DNA of 64,000 nt, taken from positions 59,559,937 through 59,623,936 of the forward strand of contig JALGQZ010000001.1 in NCBI GenBank assembly GCA_023105745.1. The letters run 5' to 3'. The translations under genes were made by a program, and so were the position numbers. Shown one piece after another: positions 1 through 13,411 of this stretch (position 1 is the first letter of the stretch; each line of letters starts with the position of its first letter). Under the pieces are notes generated by a model. That model was not told the origin of the DNA. It was given only the letters and a program-made list of their open reading frames with translations, and did no database searches. This stretch comes from Austropuccinia psidii (taxonomy: Eukaryota; Basidiomycota; Pucciniomycetes; Pucciniales; Sphaerophragmiaceae).

Positions 1-950
1 ACCCCTGCAGGGCCCGTCGGTTGGGGCCCTCAAATGGTCTTCTGGTAACCGCCAGGGAATTGCCAAACTGAAGTAGCTGAAATATCCTCCTTCAAAATTG
101 GTGATGGATTGGGTACTTGATTTGGAATCAGGTAATTTGGTCCTGAAAATGTCAGCATTTGATTGCTGAGCAATAATGGTGCATAATGGTATATTATACC
201 ATATATGCCCCACTCCTGGATCCTTGAGTATGGGGTGCATTGAGAAAGAAAAAGTCTTCCCTTGAAGCTGAGGGGAATCCTTTCTTGGAGCTGATCTGGT
301 GGCCTCTGGTGGTTTCCAGAGGCCATGGGCTGAATAGTGGCCCACAGGTGATCCTTGGTCAATTTTGGTCCTGAGGTGGTTTTGGCCATTTTGGGGCCAA
401 AATTGGCTCAGGTGGGCCCACCTTGCTTTGGGAGCTGATGAAATTCCCCCTTGGCCCCTTTTGGCCTCATTGGATTTGGGCCAAAAGGGGCCTAATGGTC
501 CCATGGATTATGGCCCACAGGCATGAGGGGGCCTAAATGGCCCAAAAAGGCCATTTAGGCCAAAAACCCCCTAATATAAAGGGTTGAGCCAAGGGCCCAT
601 AAGCCCCTGGAAGACTGAAAGGACCCCCCAGGCCCAAAACAAGGATAATGGCCTATGGGTTGGTGAGGTGAATAATTGGCCAATAAGGCCAATAAAGGCA
701 GGATATGGCCAAGAGGCCATAGAGCACCAAGAGGGTACAATTGGCTATAAACATATTGTATGGCCAATTGACCATAACTTGGGTTCAGGTTAGAATTTCT
801 GCAACATTCATTGAGGGGGTGATTATTTGTGGTTGTGACACTTTGAAGCTTTTACAAGCTTGAAATAGCTGTTTTATATACTCAAGTTATTAATAAAGCC
901 ATCAAAACATATATCTGAGCTCTCAGATCTTTTTTAAGAAATACATAACA
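1..950. repeat. GGCC-rich repeat fragment, probably LTR-derived
   Basis: This block is much richer in G+C than what follows and is saturated with TGGCC/GGCCA words. No reading frame in it looks like a known protein. Around 815-840 it shares a recognisable stretch (GGGGTGATT, then TGGTT, then TGACAC) with 54,005-54,045 in the same orientation. That part of the window I read as a minus-strand LTR, so this block may be another copy cut by the window edge. The boundary near 950 is only where base composition changes. The assignment is inference. Confidence 0.4.
530..561. repeat. perfect 13-bp inverted repeat (hairpin)
   Basis: GGCCTAAATGGCC at 530-542 is followed after six bases (CAAAAA) by its exact reverse complement at 549-561. 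It lies within the GGCC-rich repeat. Confidence 0.85.
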
Positions 951-3900
951 CCTCCTTAGCATCATCATTTATTATATCATAAATTTTGGAGGCTTTTTGA
1001 ACCACTATCTCAAAAATAAGGCATGTAGAAACTGATATATTTTTTGTACACTAAATTATGGCTTTGAAGTTCACAGCTCATGATATCTAATTCAATTCAA
1101 AAATCTCTACATAAATAATTATTTAAGAGATTAGATATTGAAAATATTTTAAACTATTTATCATTTATTTTTTCCCTTACTTTATAATCAGAAGCTATAG
1201 ATGATTGTAGGCTTTATTAGGGATAAAATAACTTCCAACCATGATATCAGGGTCAGACTTTGGCATACAGGCTTGATAATTTTCTAAAATTAAAGGTAAT
1301 TTTTAACCATTTACTAAGGTTAAACTCCTTTAATGATACTTATACGTCCTCCTGGAGTTTCAAGGTTAACTTTCAAATTGATCTAAGAGTTTATAACACA
1401 CATGCTTTTTTATAGAGATTCCACAAGGGAATGGGATACAAAATGGAATGTATCTGATCAAAAGATTCCAGAAAGAAATATTTTTGTTGGGTTTTGGTTC
1501 ATTTATTCAAAATTGGCATGAGAGGGTAAGCTTAAAGGTTCAGCTCAAAACTCACTTCTTTGGTAAGCTGAAAATAAGCCAGTTATGTAAAAAAGGGAGT
1601 ATGAGTTCTATTGGGAAAAGAAAGTTTACTATTTTTGGAGGAATACTATTATAATATTTATGTCTGAGTTTTTATTTGGAATAAAATACCTTTTTCAGAT
1701 TCCTATTTATTTTTATTAAATAAATATATTTTAAAATGAGAAATTCTCATCTCCCATTATCATATTTCTGTAAGCTCAAATATTGAAAATTCTATTATAC
1801 TATGTTATTTGGTTTGAAAAATAATTTAGAGTATTTGGAATTATTTCTTATGCTCTAAATTTGAATCAAGTCTGGAATTTATATTCATTCAAGTAATAGA
1901 GGGAGAGGTTATAGCCAAATTTATAATTTATGAAGAGTTTCTTTATATCACAAAATACATATTGAAAATTTTAATAAATTTGAAAAAGAAATCTCCATAA
2001 GCATTTATGCTTATTTTCACAATTTAATTTACTCTGTATTTGCTGGAATACCTTAAGAATACATTTATAATAATACTATCATTTATTCAGTCTGTGTATC
2101 CCAGAAATTCTCCTACTTGTATTGAATGAGAAATTATCAAGTTTTTTTCTACATTTGATAAGCTTCTTACTCTTTTTCTATGAATAAAAACACCAAAAAC
2201 TATTCATTTTATATTTTTTTATGATTTTCCATTACTTACCCCAATCTTTGCAACAGTTGCATAATTTTCATTGTGAAATAAGCTTAAAATTGAAACCTCT
2301 AAGCAAATTTTGGGGTACTTTTCCTTATTTTTTGAATCATTCATCAAGAACTATCTTATTTTCAATTTTCTCTGGTCATTAATTTTTTGAATAATTAAAA
2401 TATTATTAAAAAATAGTTTCTTGAATTCTGATTATCATATAATCTTCAAATGGGTTCTTTTTATAAATATGATGGTCAACAATTTTTTTTCTGAGTTCAA
2501 TTCCTTCATCTTCACATTTTTAGTAAACATACTATATAATATTAGTTCTAAATGTTAGTTTCTTTTTTAAATCCTGATATTATTTTTTTTGAAGTAATTC
2601 AATACAAATATTTTTCCTTGTTTAATTATTTTGAATTCCTGTGAAATCCAATTCAAATTATTATATATTTGAGGGGATTCAAGACATTTCAAGAATTTCA
2701 AACATGTCTTATTATTTTATTATTTGAGTTTTTAATGTATATTGTAATTTGTGAAAAACAAAAAAAATAATAAACTTATAATAAAAATGTTTTATTTTAA
2801 AAAATAGAATTTAAGGTATTTAAGACAAAAAAAATTAGGTTTATTTTTTACCTTAAAGAATTATACCTGTTGAAGTATGATAGTATTTATAAGATGTCAA
2901 AATTAAAATGAAATATTTTCAAATAATTGAATTCAGTGATGGAAATCTTTGATGTCCTATATTGAGCTTCTTCTTAAGAAAGAACATTATTTAAAAATAT
3001 CACGTTGTTTTCTGTTTTATCTTTGAAAAAAATTAACTAAAAGAATGGTTTTGTTTTATTAAAATACTTAAAAAAATTATTTTTTTTTATTCAAAGGGAA
3101 TAAGTCAAAAGATTCAAGGCTATTATTATTAAGTTTTCTATAAAAATTTATTAAAAAAAGGTATTTTAGGAATACCTCTTGTGTGTGATTGAACGAGGAA
3201 GTGCCTGAAAGAATAAATCACATGGTAAAATGGTTTTTTAATTTATGGAAAATCTCTTTTAAGCAAAATTCACAAGTTTTGTTTCCTTAGTCTCCTGATA
3301 TACTGAACAAGATCTCTCTCAGAGATCACAAACTAAAGATAAAATAAATATTTTGGCTCTGAAAATAGATAATAATGAATTCAGAAATCTCCAAAAAGAC
3401 ATATTAATCACAATTGAAGGTTCAAATAATGGTAATAAATTAATTTTTTGATGAAAAGATAAAATAAAATCTTGATAAGAGTTCCTTTTGGTTCCTCTGT
3501 TTTGATGATAAGGTATTGTAAGGTTAAGAAGATAATATGATTGTAGTTGGATTCTGATAAATCATTTTCAAAGGAAATTAATTTTTGTCATTAAATCTGC
3601 AATAAGGGTAATGGATATCAGATTAGGTTAATTAAACAAATAATATAAGTGATGATTCCCAATATGAGGGTAGTAAAGCTGTACTAAATAATATAAAATA
3701 TTTAATAATTGATGTAATTTTTATTTAGTAATAATATACCTCTGAGCTTAAACAATGGGTCTTTTATATAATAAATATAATCAAGTAGTGCCTGGGAAAT
3801 GAATGTATATAAAAGTTCCCTTTAATAAATATGGAAGGAGGGAAATAAGTTGAAGAGAGCCTCCCCTATATACCTTCAAAAAAAACACTAATATTTGGGT

Positions 3901-4987
3901 TGCAGTGGCCACTTTATTGAGGAAAAAAAAGTCTTTTGGAGAAAAAAGGAGGGTCTTAAGCTTGGTGAATTGTGATGTTTGTGTAGCAAAATAATGTGTC
4001 TTCAAATGAAAATTCACCATCATCTCATTTAATTATGATTTGACATGTGTTGACTTTTTTGATGTTTTTTGGATTGAAAATGTGCACGTGGAATTAATTT
4101 AATTTTGGTCAAATAAGATAATGTTTTTGGTGACTCAGTTTTTTTGATTTATGGATAAAATTGTTTTGTTTGAGATGCTGGTAAACTTGAATCTGCCAAA
4201 AAAAGAAAAAAAAAGATATACCACAGTATTTTTGCCCAAAAGAAAAAAAAAAGAATTAATTTAGTCAATTAAAAAAAAGTGATAGCCTTTTTTTCGATGA
4301 TTTCTGTTATTCAAAAGAAAAAGCTATAACTTCTTATTTTGGTCATTGTAATGGCTAGATCCAATAATAATAATAATTCAAAAACTCATCAAGGGACAAT
4401 CAAAACTAATTGACATATATTGATTTATTAAAAGTAAATTTTTAGCTGAAGTTTTTTTCTTCTTAAATCATTATCATAAATAAATTTTGATACATTCATA
4501 AAATTTGAAGTGGATCTTACTTTTTATTCATCATTCAATGATCGATTGTTTAGCAATAAGAGCTTGAAAGTTGGTAGAAGGCATTGCGGCAGCATCATTA
4601 AGGTATTGTTCTTGCAAGGTTTATCTGTGCTTGATCATGGATTATTGCAGAACATCAAGTTAATAAATTGGTCTTCGAGGCATCCAACCTTGTTTTTTCA
4701 TGTATAATAATTATAAAGGTTTTATCATTTTTTCACTTAAGCAACGTATTTCTAATGAAAAAAATGGAGGGAGGCACACGAACAAAAAGAAACTAGAAAT
4801 CACGCTTGAAAAAGGTTTTGTACAGCATAACTACATAGGCCAAGCGTGGCTTCTTTTTTGGAGACGTAACCACTTCTAGGAGGTAATTAAAAGATGATTA
4901 ATTTTGAAAATTTTACTTGTGACGTGTTTCTATCAGGCTTGTCAGATTTTGAAATAAAAATTGTTTAAGAGCGAGCGTTATTGTTAA
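951..4987. other. AT-rich intergenic stretch, no gene seen
   Basis: Reading frames here are short, low in complexity and match nothing I recognise, and many A/T runs are present. It probably consists of old, eroded repeats plus, near its right end, the 3' flank of the minus-strand RRN3 gene. The short frames at 1448-1654 and 4510-4707 are not supported as genes. Confidence 0.6.
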
Positions 4988-7586
4988 TTAATCAACCCTA
5001 TCATCATCATCATCATCATCATCATCGTCTTCATCGTCATCATTGACTTCCCAAACTCTATAAATTGAATTCAAATAACACGAACTCAATGGTAATTTAC
5101 AAGGATCAAATGGAAAAAATGAATCCATCTTAGACTCATTGAGAACTTGTCTAACCATAACTTCAGATTTGAGATCTTGCCTCATTGACATGGACAAAAG
5201 AGGATTTTGAGGATTTTCATGGGCAAGGTCAATTGGCTTTTTTATGTCAGAATTCTTGGTAAAAGATTTTGGCAGTTTTGAGTTGATTCGAATAATGTTA
5301 TAGCAATATATGAAATTGGTCTGCAATGAAATTTTGGCGAATTGGGTAACTACGGTACTTGCACAAAACTGAGCACAGCTTGTATTAGTTTCAAAAACAA
5401 AGCAAAGTCTTTGGCAAATTAATTGATTTTATTTGCAAGATCTTTAACTCACCTTGAGAGGATTTAATGGCGATAAGATTGCTTTTTCCAAGACTTTCAA
5501 TGCGCTTAACCACTTTCCTTTGATTTGATTGACTCTTCCTATCTGTTCATCTGCATCATCCTCATGATCTTCTCTCAAGAGGTCTTTCCACCTGAAACAA
5601 AAAATGTAAAAGACAGCTTGGGCGATTGCATACCAAATCGCATGTGATTTTAACGTCATTTTCTGCTGACTTAGTCCATTTTCTAATCGGGCACAAAGTA
5701 GCGACACAATATGACGGGTGGTAGATTTATCAATGTATCGAGCGCGACTGACCAAACTAGCTATGTAGCTTACGGCAGCCACTTGAGTGGCGACCGGTAT
5801 AGAACAATCTTCTTCTGATGAGTAGAGTGCGCATTCAACCAAAGTGGCCAATAGTGAATCGGCAAAAGAAGGTTGGAGAGAGGCATACCAAAAGAGAATG
5901 AATTGAGTGTGGCGACTACGGCGGGTGCGCAGAATTGAAGATTCAAAGCTGGACAAAAGCATATCAAACATAGCTTCCTGGTTAAGTTGGCGTTGAAGGT
6001 TAAGAGATGGTGAGGAAATTTGATTGCTGGACGATGGACGTGATTGCTTAAGTGGTTCTGCAATGGGACAAGTTGACGTCGAATGGGTCCCAAGGCTTAT
6101 GTAATGTAGATGATCAAACATACAACGTAGCATTGCATCAAGTTTTGCAGCTAATCTTTTTACTTTCTTTATTGACCTGCCAGACGTTGTTTTCAATTGA
6201 TGTTGATCTTCAGCATCTGAGAAATCTCCATCAGTAGATAAATCATCAAAGTCCAAATCGTCTTGATCATTTTCATCATCACTATCAGCTCTGAAGTCAT
6301 CGTCTTCTGCCCAAGATTTGTCAAGAGTTTCTTCCACTGACTTGCCAAAAAACTCCTCTTCTAGTCTTCCATCGTCATCCTCCCATTCTTCGACTTCCAC
6401 TTGAATTTCTACATCAATGTTGAGACATTTTTGCACACATAGTTGAATGATTCGTTGATGGAGCTCAGGACAATAAGTAGAAAGTTTGAGTAAATTTGTC
6501 GTGTAACAGACATGTGCATCGCAATGATCGCGTTTGTTAGGAAAGTATGATTCGAGCAATGGCCACAATATTGAGGGCAAGGTTGGAACTAAAGGAAGTA
6601 AAGAGGATAATAGGAAATGATGCCTTTGATAAATCATTCGACGTTTTGTAGTCATGGGTAGGGCCTCAGAGAAGTTTTCGAGAGAAACCGATCCTGATGT
6701 AGATTAAATAAACAATGAATGCCAAGTTAAAATTATGAAGTCTATAATTGGCTGAAGAATAAAAAAACTGACTATACTGAAACCCGCGAACGATTTTTTC
6801 AAGTACTAATTGAATCCATTCGCTACGTGAACTAACAAGTCCTTTGACAAAACGCGAATAAACTTGAACGAAATCTTGATCTAGGATCATCCATGGTAAA
6901 CTAAGCACTTTGTCGACTAGGAATGAATGACTAATGTCTAGACGCGAGACCAACGATGTAAGTGCACCGATCCAGCCTTGAATCCTAGTGAGGTTGACGC
7001 TAGGTTTAGAGTCAGATGGATTGGATGAGGATGTTGGTGGACAGGAAGTCTCGAATTGACTGAGCAATTGCTCGTAGCGATCTGTCTTGCCCTGGTGGTA
7101 GAGACGATGGTTTGTTGATCAAAAACACTAGTGATTTGGTGATATTCTCCAAGGAAAAAAAAAAATAAGGATTTCACTGACTGTAATTCGTTCGGCAAAT
7201 GCAGTCTCAATAAAGGACAAATACATCCCTTGACAGGATAATTCTAGATCAAGATGTTTTAAAATTAATAAGCATGAGGCGAGAGTAGGCCAGATTAGGT
7301 AGGATAAATGATGAAATTACCAACGATTGTCAGCGAATTGAGCAAGTTCTGAAGCTGGATCTGTTTGCAGACGTGGCTTTTTTAGCGGTGGATCGTCATT
7401 ATTGAAAGTGATGTAAGTTGAGATGGTTTTTTGGTCCATTTCATCTTCTGTTTCATCATTGAATCGTGCGCGCTTCTTAGATTTGGATATGATAGAATTA
7501 GATGATTGAGTAGAAGTGAGTGACTCGGAGGACGAATTGAAGCTATTGGCGATTGAAGAGCAGGATGAGGACATGGTGAGAGTCAT
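4988..7586 (-). CDS. RRN3: RNA polymerase I transcription initiation factor RRN3 (TIF-IA)
   Basis: RRN3 binds RNA polymerase I and recruits it to the rDNA promoter in the nucleolus. My model has five exons: 7586-7325, 7228-7182, 7091-6773, 6693-5453 and 5368-4988. Together they give 2,250 nt (749 residues plus stop), and all phases agree. Introns 2, 3 and 4 have GTCAGT, GTCAGT and GTGAGT donors and AG acceptors. Family marks include FIETAFAERI near residue 95, CPELHQRI in the middle, WYAIAQAVFYIFCFRW near 570, LNPLK joined across intron 4 to TVVTQFA, and DSFFPFDP near 705. An acidic insert (about 300-370) and an Asp-run tail lengthen it beyond the roughly 630-650 residues of yeast and human RRN3. 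Intron 1 needs a weak GTTGGT donor to keep frame, so the N-terminal junction is the least certain. The start could be 7586 or 7574. No disabling change is visible. Confidence 0.93.
4994..5041 (-). repeat. CAT/ATC trinucleotide run coding the acidic RRN3 tail
   Basis: A (TCA)n run on the plus strand reads as a poly-aspartate stretch (about ten Asp after a DDDED segment) at the C-terminus of RRN3. It ends four residues before the stop. Length variation here would change only the acidic tail. Confidence 0.85.
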
Positions 7587-7616
7587 GATGAAGATTTGAT
7601 CAGTAATTTTGTGCAA

Positions 7617-9404
7617 GACAGAGATCTCGAATTAATTATTAGTAAATGGTTTGAATGATAGGTGGTTGATGTCAATGATCTTCTGACTGAAAAATCGAAA
7701 AATTCCTGTTGGTTTTGAGTGATGCGAATGAATTTAAATCGATCGTAAAAACGAGAACTAGCTGGGAGATTTGCGATTTGGAAGTATTACAATTAAAATT
7801 CTCTGATGAGACCTTATCGATCGATTCAAGATTAAATAAATTGAGCACATTCAACCAAGCGATAATCTAAAGATTTCAATTGTTCGGAATGCAAAAGCAT
7901 CAAGACATCAATAAGTATTCAATTGGAGGTCGAATAAAAGATTTCCAGGGAATTTTCACTTACTCGGTCGGTGATTTTTAATTTGAGACGTTAAATTTGA
8001 ATTTTGGCAAAAAACTTCAAAAATCTCCAAAAATTTCTGAAAAGTTGCGGAGAAGAATTCAAGGAAAAAATTCTCCGGACAACTGGGTGAAAAAAGAATG
8101 TTTTAGATTTAAAATTATGCATATGCATATTCAATTTAAATTGACTTCCCTATGCACTTTGATGCGCATGACAAGTTGAGGCTGGTCGATCAGCTCAGCT
8201 TCACCCCAAAAGTTGGAGAAGTCGCCACATGGATATCAAATAAGCAACTGATAATTTAAGATATCTTCCATTATTGAATATATGATGTCTATTATCTCGA
8301 CTGGGTAATGCAATTTTGGAAATAAATCTCGGATCTTAGCAAAATCTACCTACATAGTCACACAGAAGGCTTCAGTTTCAGATTGGCCACTTTGTTTTCT
8401 TCCAGCATGGTAGCTAAAATTTGCTTATCTCTAAAGAAAATAACTAAGTTTCAGTTATAATTGCTAAAAGATAGGTATTAAATCTTCCTTACTTTAAAAA
8501 AAGAATATTTTTTTCTTCTTTTTCATTAAAACCTGTGAAAAGTAAAATTTCTCACTATTTAACCATTGTTGACATCTCCTATTGAGTCACAAATTGATTT
8601 TTTATTCTACTTCATAAGATGAAAATGGAAATATTCATAAATTCATTGATTAGCTATTTATATAAAGAGCTTGGTTTTCATTCTTATGAGGAAAAATTTA
8701 CAAATCTAGATGGAGAGATTTATGAGAAAAATAAATGCAAATACAAATGATACAAAGAGGAACTTTGAAATCATACCACTAAATCCAAACTATTATCTAT
8801 AAAATGAAATGATAACATAAAAAGGAAATTAAATTAATAATGTGTAAAATTTTGTGTAAGAATTAATTTTATCAACAAAGAGTTTATTGAGAAATGCATT
8901 ACAGAATATTTCAATATTTTTATTAATAGAATCTATTGCATTATTCATGAAGATCCAACACAAAAGGATTTTCAATAAGAAAGAATAAAATAAATAAAAT
9001 CATATAATATATGATTTAAAGCATTTGAATTAAAATAAAATAAATTCCGCTTGGAAAGGCATGAGAAATGGAATTTAGCCAGGAGTTGAAATGTAAATTA
9101 CCTGAATATAAATCAGAAATTCATCAAGGGATATAGATATCACTTACAAAACGGCAGGCTATATACCTAATATATACAGAAAACCTGATATCTTTGCTAA
9201 AAATGCAGCTTTCTTGAATCGAAAATTTCTTCAAATTTCTTAAAAGATTGTATTTTTTTCACTAATAAGGCTGTGATCTCATCCAAGGAAAAAGCTTTGG
9301 CATATGAACATGATTTATTTTTACTTTCATTTCTCATTAACATTACTTAGTAGAATGTACTTTTTTGAATCCTTATGAAAGTTGTTTCCTTCTTAGTTTC
9401 ATAT
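7617..9404. other. 5' flank of RRN3 and AT-rich spacer
   Basis: The first few hundred bases upstream of the RRN3 start should hold its promoter and leader, but I see no clear TATA or initiator. The rest is AT-rich without a supported frame. The 60-codon frame at 7997-8179 has no recognisable features. Confidence 0.5.
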
Positions 9405-9521
9405 TTGTCGCTGTCTCTCCAATAACATCATAAGGTATTAACACCTTATTAAACAGGTGTGCTATTAACTTGTCGCTGTCTCTCCAATAACATCATAAGG
9501 TATTAACACCTTATTAAACAG
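9405..9521. repeat. 52-bp tandem duplication with internal near-palindrome
   Basis: The segment 9405-9456 is repeated without a visible change at 9470-9521, separated by 13 bases (period 65). Each copy contains the near-palindrome ATAAGGTATTAACACCTTAT (18 of 20 positions symmetric). Confidence 0.9.
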
Positions 9522-9534
9522 CCAGTTTTATAGG

Positions 9535-9793
9535 TTATGGGTATTTAAGAAAGACATCTGAGTTTGACTCAGATGGAGGATTATTATCGCCATCGACGTA
9601 GTCTAGAAATCCAATGTATAAGAAGAATGCCCTGATTGCAGCATCCCATTCTGAGTAATTGTTTTCGCAAAGAAGGGGTATACCATTCTTTTGTGCAGCA
9701 GATCCAGTGATTGCGTCTGGGCCCAAGTATACTAGGAAAAAACTTCCTAATGAGCTCAGACTCAAAATTAGATGAAACTAAATCTTCTTTCAT
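9535..9793 (-). pseudogene. Ty1/copia gag N-terminal fragment
   Basis: Read on the minus strand, the core IPLLCENNYSEWDAAIRAFF followed by LDYVDGD has the layout of the N-terminus of fungal copia gag, where a ligand-like IPxLxxxNYxxW motif opens the protein. The upstream part (VSSNFESEL) lies in a different frame from 9793, so at least one frameshift separates them. No continuation of gag, protease or reverse transcriptase is visible downstream. It is a dead scrap immediately beside the 52-bp duplication. Confidence 0.7.
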
Positions 9794-12280
9794 TATGATT
9801 TTTTAAAAATGTAAATTTTGATCAAATTTATGTACTAATTAATAAAATCTTAAAAACTCTAAAAATAACCAATAAGTTAATTTTTGTGGCTCTAGAGTTT
9901 GAAAACTTCCTAAATTAAACAATTAATCCTGAAAAAATTAAGCTCTTATTAATAATGGTGAAATATTTTACTGCAAATCTTCCAAGATAGATAAATTAAC
10001 TAGATATATATTTCATTGAATGAAAATACTGTATCAAAATCTAAAAATACTATATATTGAAGCTATAAACATTTTCCAACTTCAAGATGATCTGAAATGT
10101 ACTTTATTCTTTGATTTTAATTCCAAAATATTTAGATTAAATGAATATATCAAGAAAAGGATATAAAGATATATTCCAAATTGGTCTTAAGAGAAAATAT
10201 TACTTAATTGATAGCCTGAGTTTAAAACAAACTGGGTGGATGAGAAATTCCACATAGATATTTGAGTCAAAACAGACAAAACCAATTTCATCTTAAAAGC
10301 CATATTTCCTTAGGAAAATCTCTAATTCGAAGATTTTTGAGGCCTATGAAACAGTATCAATCTTGTTTTTATCTCAAAAGGATAAAGCTAAATAAATTAA
10401 TGAGTGAGTCTAAGCATCCTCAAATGTCAAAAATTCATAAATAATATAATTCTTAATAAATAGCTTCTAAACTTCAGGAATAAAAATAAATTATTATTAG
10501 AATCAATAAGATAATTAAAATTTATAGATAGATCAGAGACATTATGAGAAATATTACTGAAATAAAAGAACTTTTACTCGCTATGAGGAATTAAAAACAA
10601 GTTTATAGTAATATTTATTTCATTTTTATTTTGAAATTTAAAGTGGTTTGAATCAAAATTTGAGTTAAATGCAAAAATTTTCTGTAAGCCTGAAGAAAGA
10701 TGTTTTAAAAAAACAGCGGTGCAGAATATCAAAGATACTTGGATAAAAAAAGAACCAGAAAATCAAATAAGGAACCAAGAATCTTGAAAATAATAAAAAG
10801 AGGACCAATTACAACAAGTAACAAGTGGAGGTAAAATAAGAGTGAAATGAGACTTACACCCAAATATGAATAATTCCAAAGAGAGGGTTATTTGAAATGG
10901 AACATGTGTTAAATATGGCCATAGTACCAATGGATCTCACAGACTAATGGTTACTTTTATGAGGATAAAGAATCCAAATGTTTTCTTAAAGGATATAAAG
11001 GCTCTAAAATTATGGATAGACATTCAGAAACATATATCAATATTGGTATCAAATAAAATCTCCAAATTATTGAAGCAAAATCGCAAAGTACTCGTGAGAT
11101 AAATTTGAACTAAAATATAGGAACATCATAATCTAAATTATAGTTGGTTTTATAGCTAGAAGATTATTATTAGAAATACTCTACCAATTATTTTAACTGT
11201 CGAAACATAAATTGATAATTTCATGTTATATAATCAATCACACTTAATTTCTCTTTTCAATATAGCAATTCTATTATTTAGGAAGAAAAACTTTACAGAC
11301 TCAATTTTGATACTTATTGAACCTCTTGTATAATCTTTGTAAATTCGTGTAATTAATTGATTAAAATAAAATTAGGAATTTATAAAAACTTAAATTGAAT
11401 TTAGAAAAATTATCTTAAAATTATTTTTCCTTATTTTGAAAAGGAATTAATACAAAATTAGGATTTATGTATTAATGATAACCCTGATAATATTAGAGAA
11501 TTACTATCAAGAAAATTATAAATAATTTCTTTAAGATTTATGCAGGATTTTTCATAGATCTCACTATTGTAATATTAAATATTGAATATAACCAAAGAAA
11601 ATCATATTTATATTACAAAAGTTCATATGCGTAGAACGCCATTATTAATACTCAAACAGAACTGATGAACTGAAATATTAAATGATTTGAGGATATTTTT
11701 CCTTTAAATTTATATTGTTTCTTTCTATGTATTAAATTTTCAAAATTTCAATTTTGAATCTTAGGTGATATAAATCAATAAGATATTGTATCTAAACTCA
11801 ACAACTTTCTCAGCTATCCAAAATAGCTGACATCCTTGATATAGCTAATTTTTCCGTATAATGTCAACAAAAATTATACTATCAGCTTCTTAACAGAAGA
11901 AATTTTATATTGTTTCACATTGTTAGCCAAAAAGATCAAATTAAAATTAAGAATCAATGGCGAAATATTCAATTTTTGGTAAAGGAGAATGAAGATCTTG
12001 TTTTGATTAATTTTTTAAGTAAATGATGAATATCTTACCAAAATTGAAAAAAATACAGCAAAAAAAAAAGTTTATATTTCTTCATTCTTTATACAACAAA
12101 TTGTTGAAAAAAATGCATATTGGTATTTAAATTGAGAGAGAACACATGAAAGGCATGAATGAAGGTGCTGAAAAAGAGGAAGAATTTGATATGGAAAACC
12201 TCACTTACCGTTAAACAATTTTCCCTCAAAAGAGAAATAACTTTCTCTCAGACAATGAATGACCTAATGATCACTCATTG
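9794..12280. other. AT-rich stretch, no gene seen
   Basis: About 2.5 kb with no coding frame, RNA gene or clear repeat boundary that I can support. It is presumably eroded transposon sequence. Confidence 0.55.
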
Positions 12281-12288
12281 AGCATTAC

Positions 12289-12296
12289 TATATAAG
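12289..12296 (+). promoter_or_regulatory. candidate TATA box of the decayed copia element
   Basis: TATATAAG lies 0.48 kb upstream of the copia gag start and is followed by a pyrimidine-rich stretch, as expected for the promoter in a 5' LTR. I could not define the LTR ends. Confidence 0.4.
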
Positions 12297-12767
12297 AAGG
12301 GAGTCCACTTCTATTCCTCATCCTTTTTACTTGAAAAAATTCAATTTCAAATTCACAACAATAAGACTAATCATCTTATCTCAAAAATTCAATAGTTAAT
12401 TCCTCTTCTTTTGTTCTCCCCAAAACAATAGCTTGTTGTAAAAGGTAGTATTTATCTTAATTAAAAATAATAATAATACCATCATTAAGAGGGTAAATTA
12501 TCTTCTAACTACAACCATTATAATTTAATATTGATCTAATATTTATAATAAATATAGTATTTACACAAATTGTTGTCATTAACAGTACCTTCACTTAAAG
12601 CTTTTGTACTATCTTTTTACCTTTCAGGTAGATTTTCTTTCATATCATTTTCTTAGAATTTCAATATTTTTGACAAAATACAAAACCTTTCAGTTTGCAT
12701 CCTGATAGATTTAAAGTCTCAAGGCTCTGAGCAAGAACCCCAAGCTGACAGGTGAAAAGAAGCAACA

Positions 12768-13030
12768 ATGACCAACAAAATATTGGAAGCAAAAGACAGT
12801 TTTAACATTCCAGTACTCAATGGCCTGAATTATAGTAAATCCTACTGAGGGATGAAAATCTTCCTTCAATCTAAAGAGCTCCTTAATGTATGTACCAATC
12901 AAATTGACACTGGTGCTAATAATTCAATTAAAAACGAATGGAAAAAATTAAGTAGTGGTGTAATTATCTGTATTTTGAGAAAATTGGATCCTACTGTTTT
13001 TGCAGAATTTGTGAATAATGATACTCTTGA
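12768..13030 (+). pseudogene. Ty1/copia gag, N-terminal part (host element, piece 1)
   Basis: From the ATG at 12768 the frame reads a copia gag N-terminus. It has FNIPVLNGLNYS, a stop (TGA, 12846-12848) where a Trp is usual, then MKIFLQSKELLNVCT and AEFVNNDTLD. Gag is the RNA-binding capsid precursor. The frame is cut at 13030 by a solo LTR and resumes at about 16792 with a matching reading frame (DV, stop, LLWNKINNQYASQ). The two pieces are therefore one gene. It is inactive because of stops and insertions. Confidence 0.85.
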
Positions 13031-13411
13031 TGTAAGATGTGTCTACTATGACTGTTCTTATGAGCTATAGTAATAAAAATTATTAGAACCAATCTTAATT
13101 AATTATTTCTTTTACATTTTATACACTAATAGTGATTATAACAGTAATAAGTAATTGTCTACAAGAATTAATTACAAGAGGTATTTAATAAAAAAACTTC
13201 TTTATTAAAATAATGAAATCATTTGAATATATAATTATCTTTTGCAGGAATAATTATGAATATAATTCTTGAAGAAAACTAATACTAGATAGAAGCTTTA
13301 AGAATTAATTGAAACCACTCAATAATACTCCAACAGAACTTTGAGAAGAATAGAGAGATTTGGCAGATGAATTGTGGATTTTAAGGATCAAAATTGATTT
13401 ATAATAGTATT

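Noticed and set aside
4510..4707. 65-codon plus frame
   Set aside because: No motif, homologue or regulatory context; could be a chance frame or an old exon.
5770..6093. 107-codon minus frame inside RRN3 exon 4
   Set aside because: It overlaps the well-supported RRN3 frame and has no family features.
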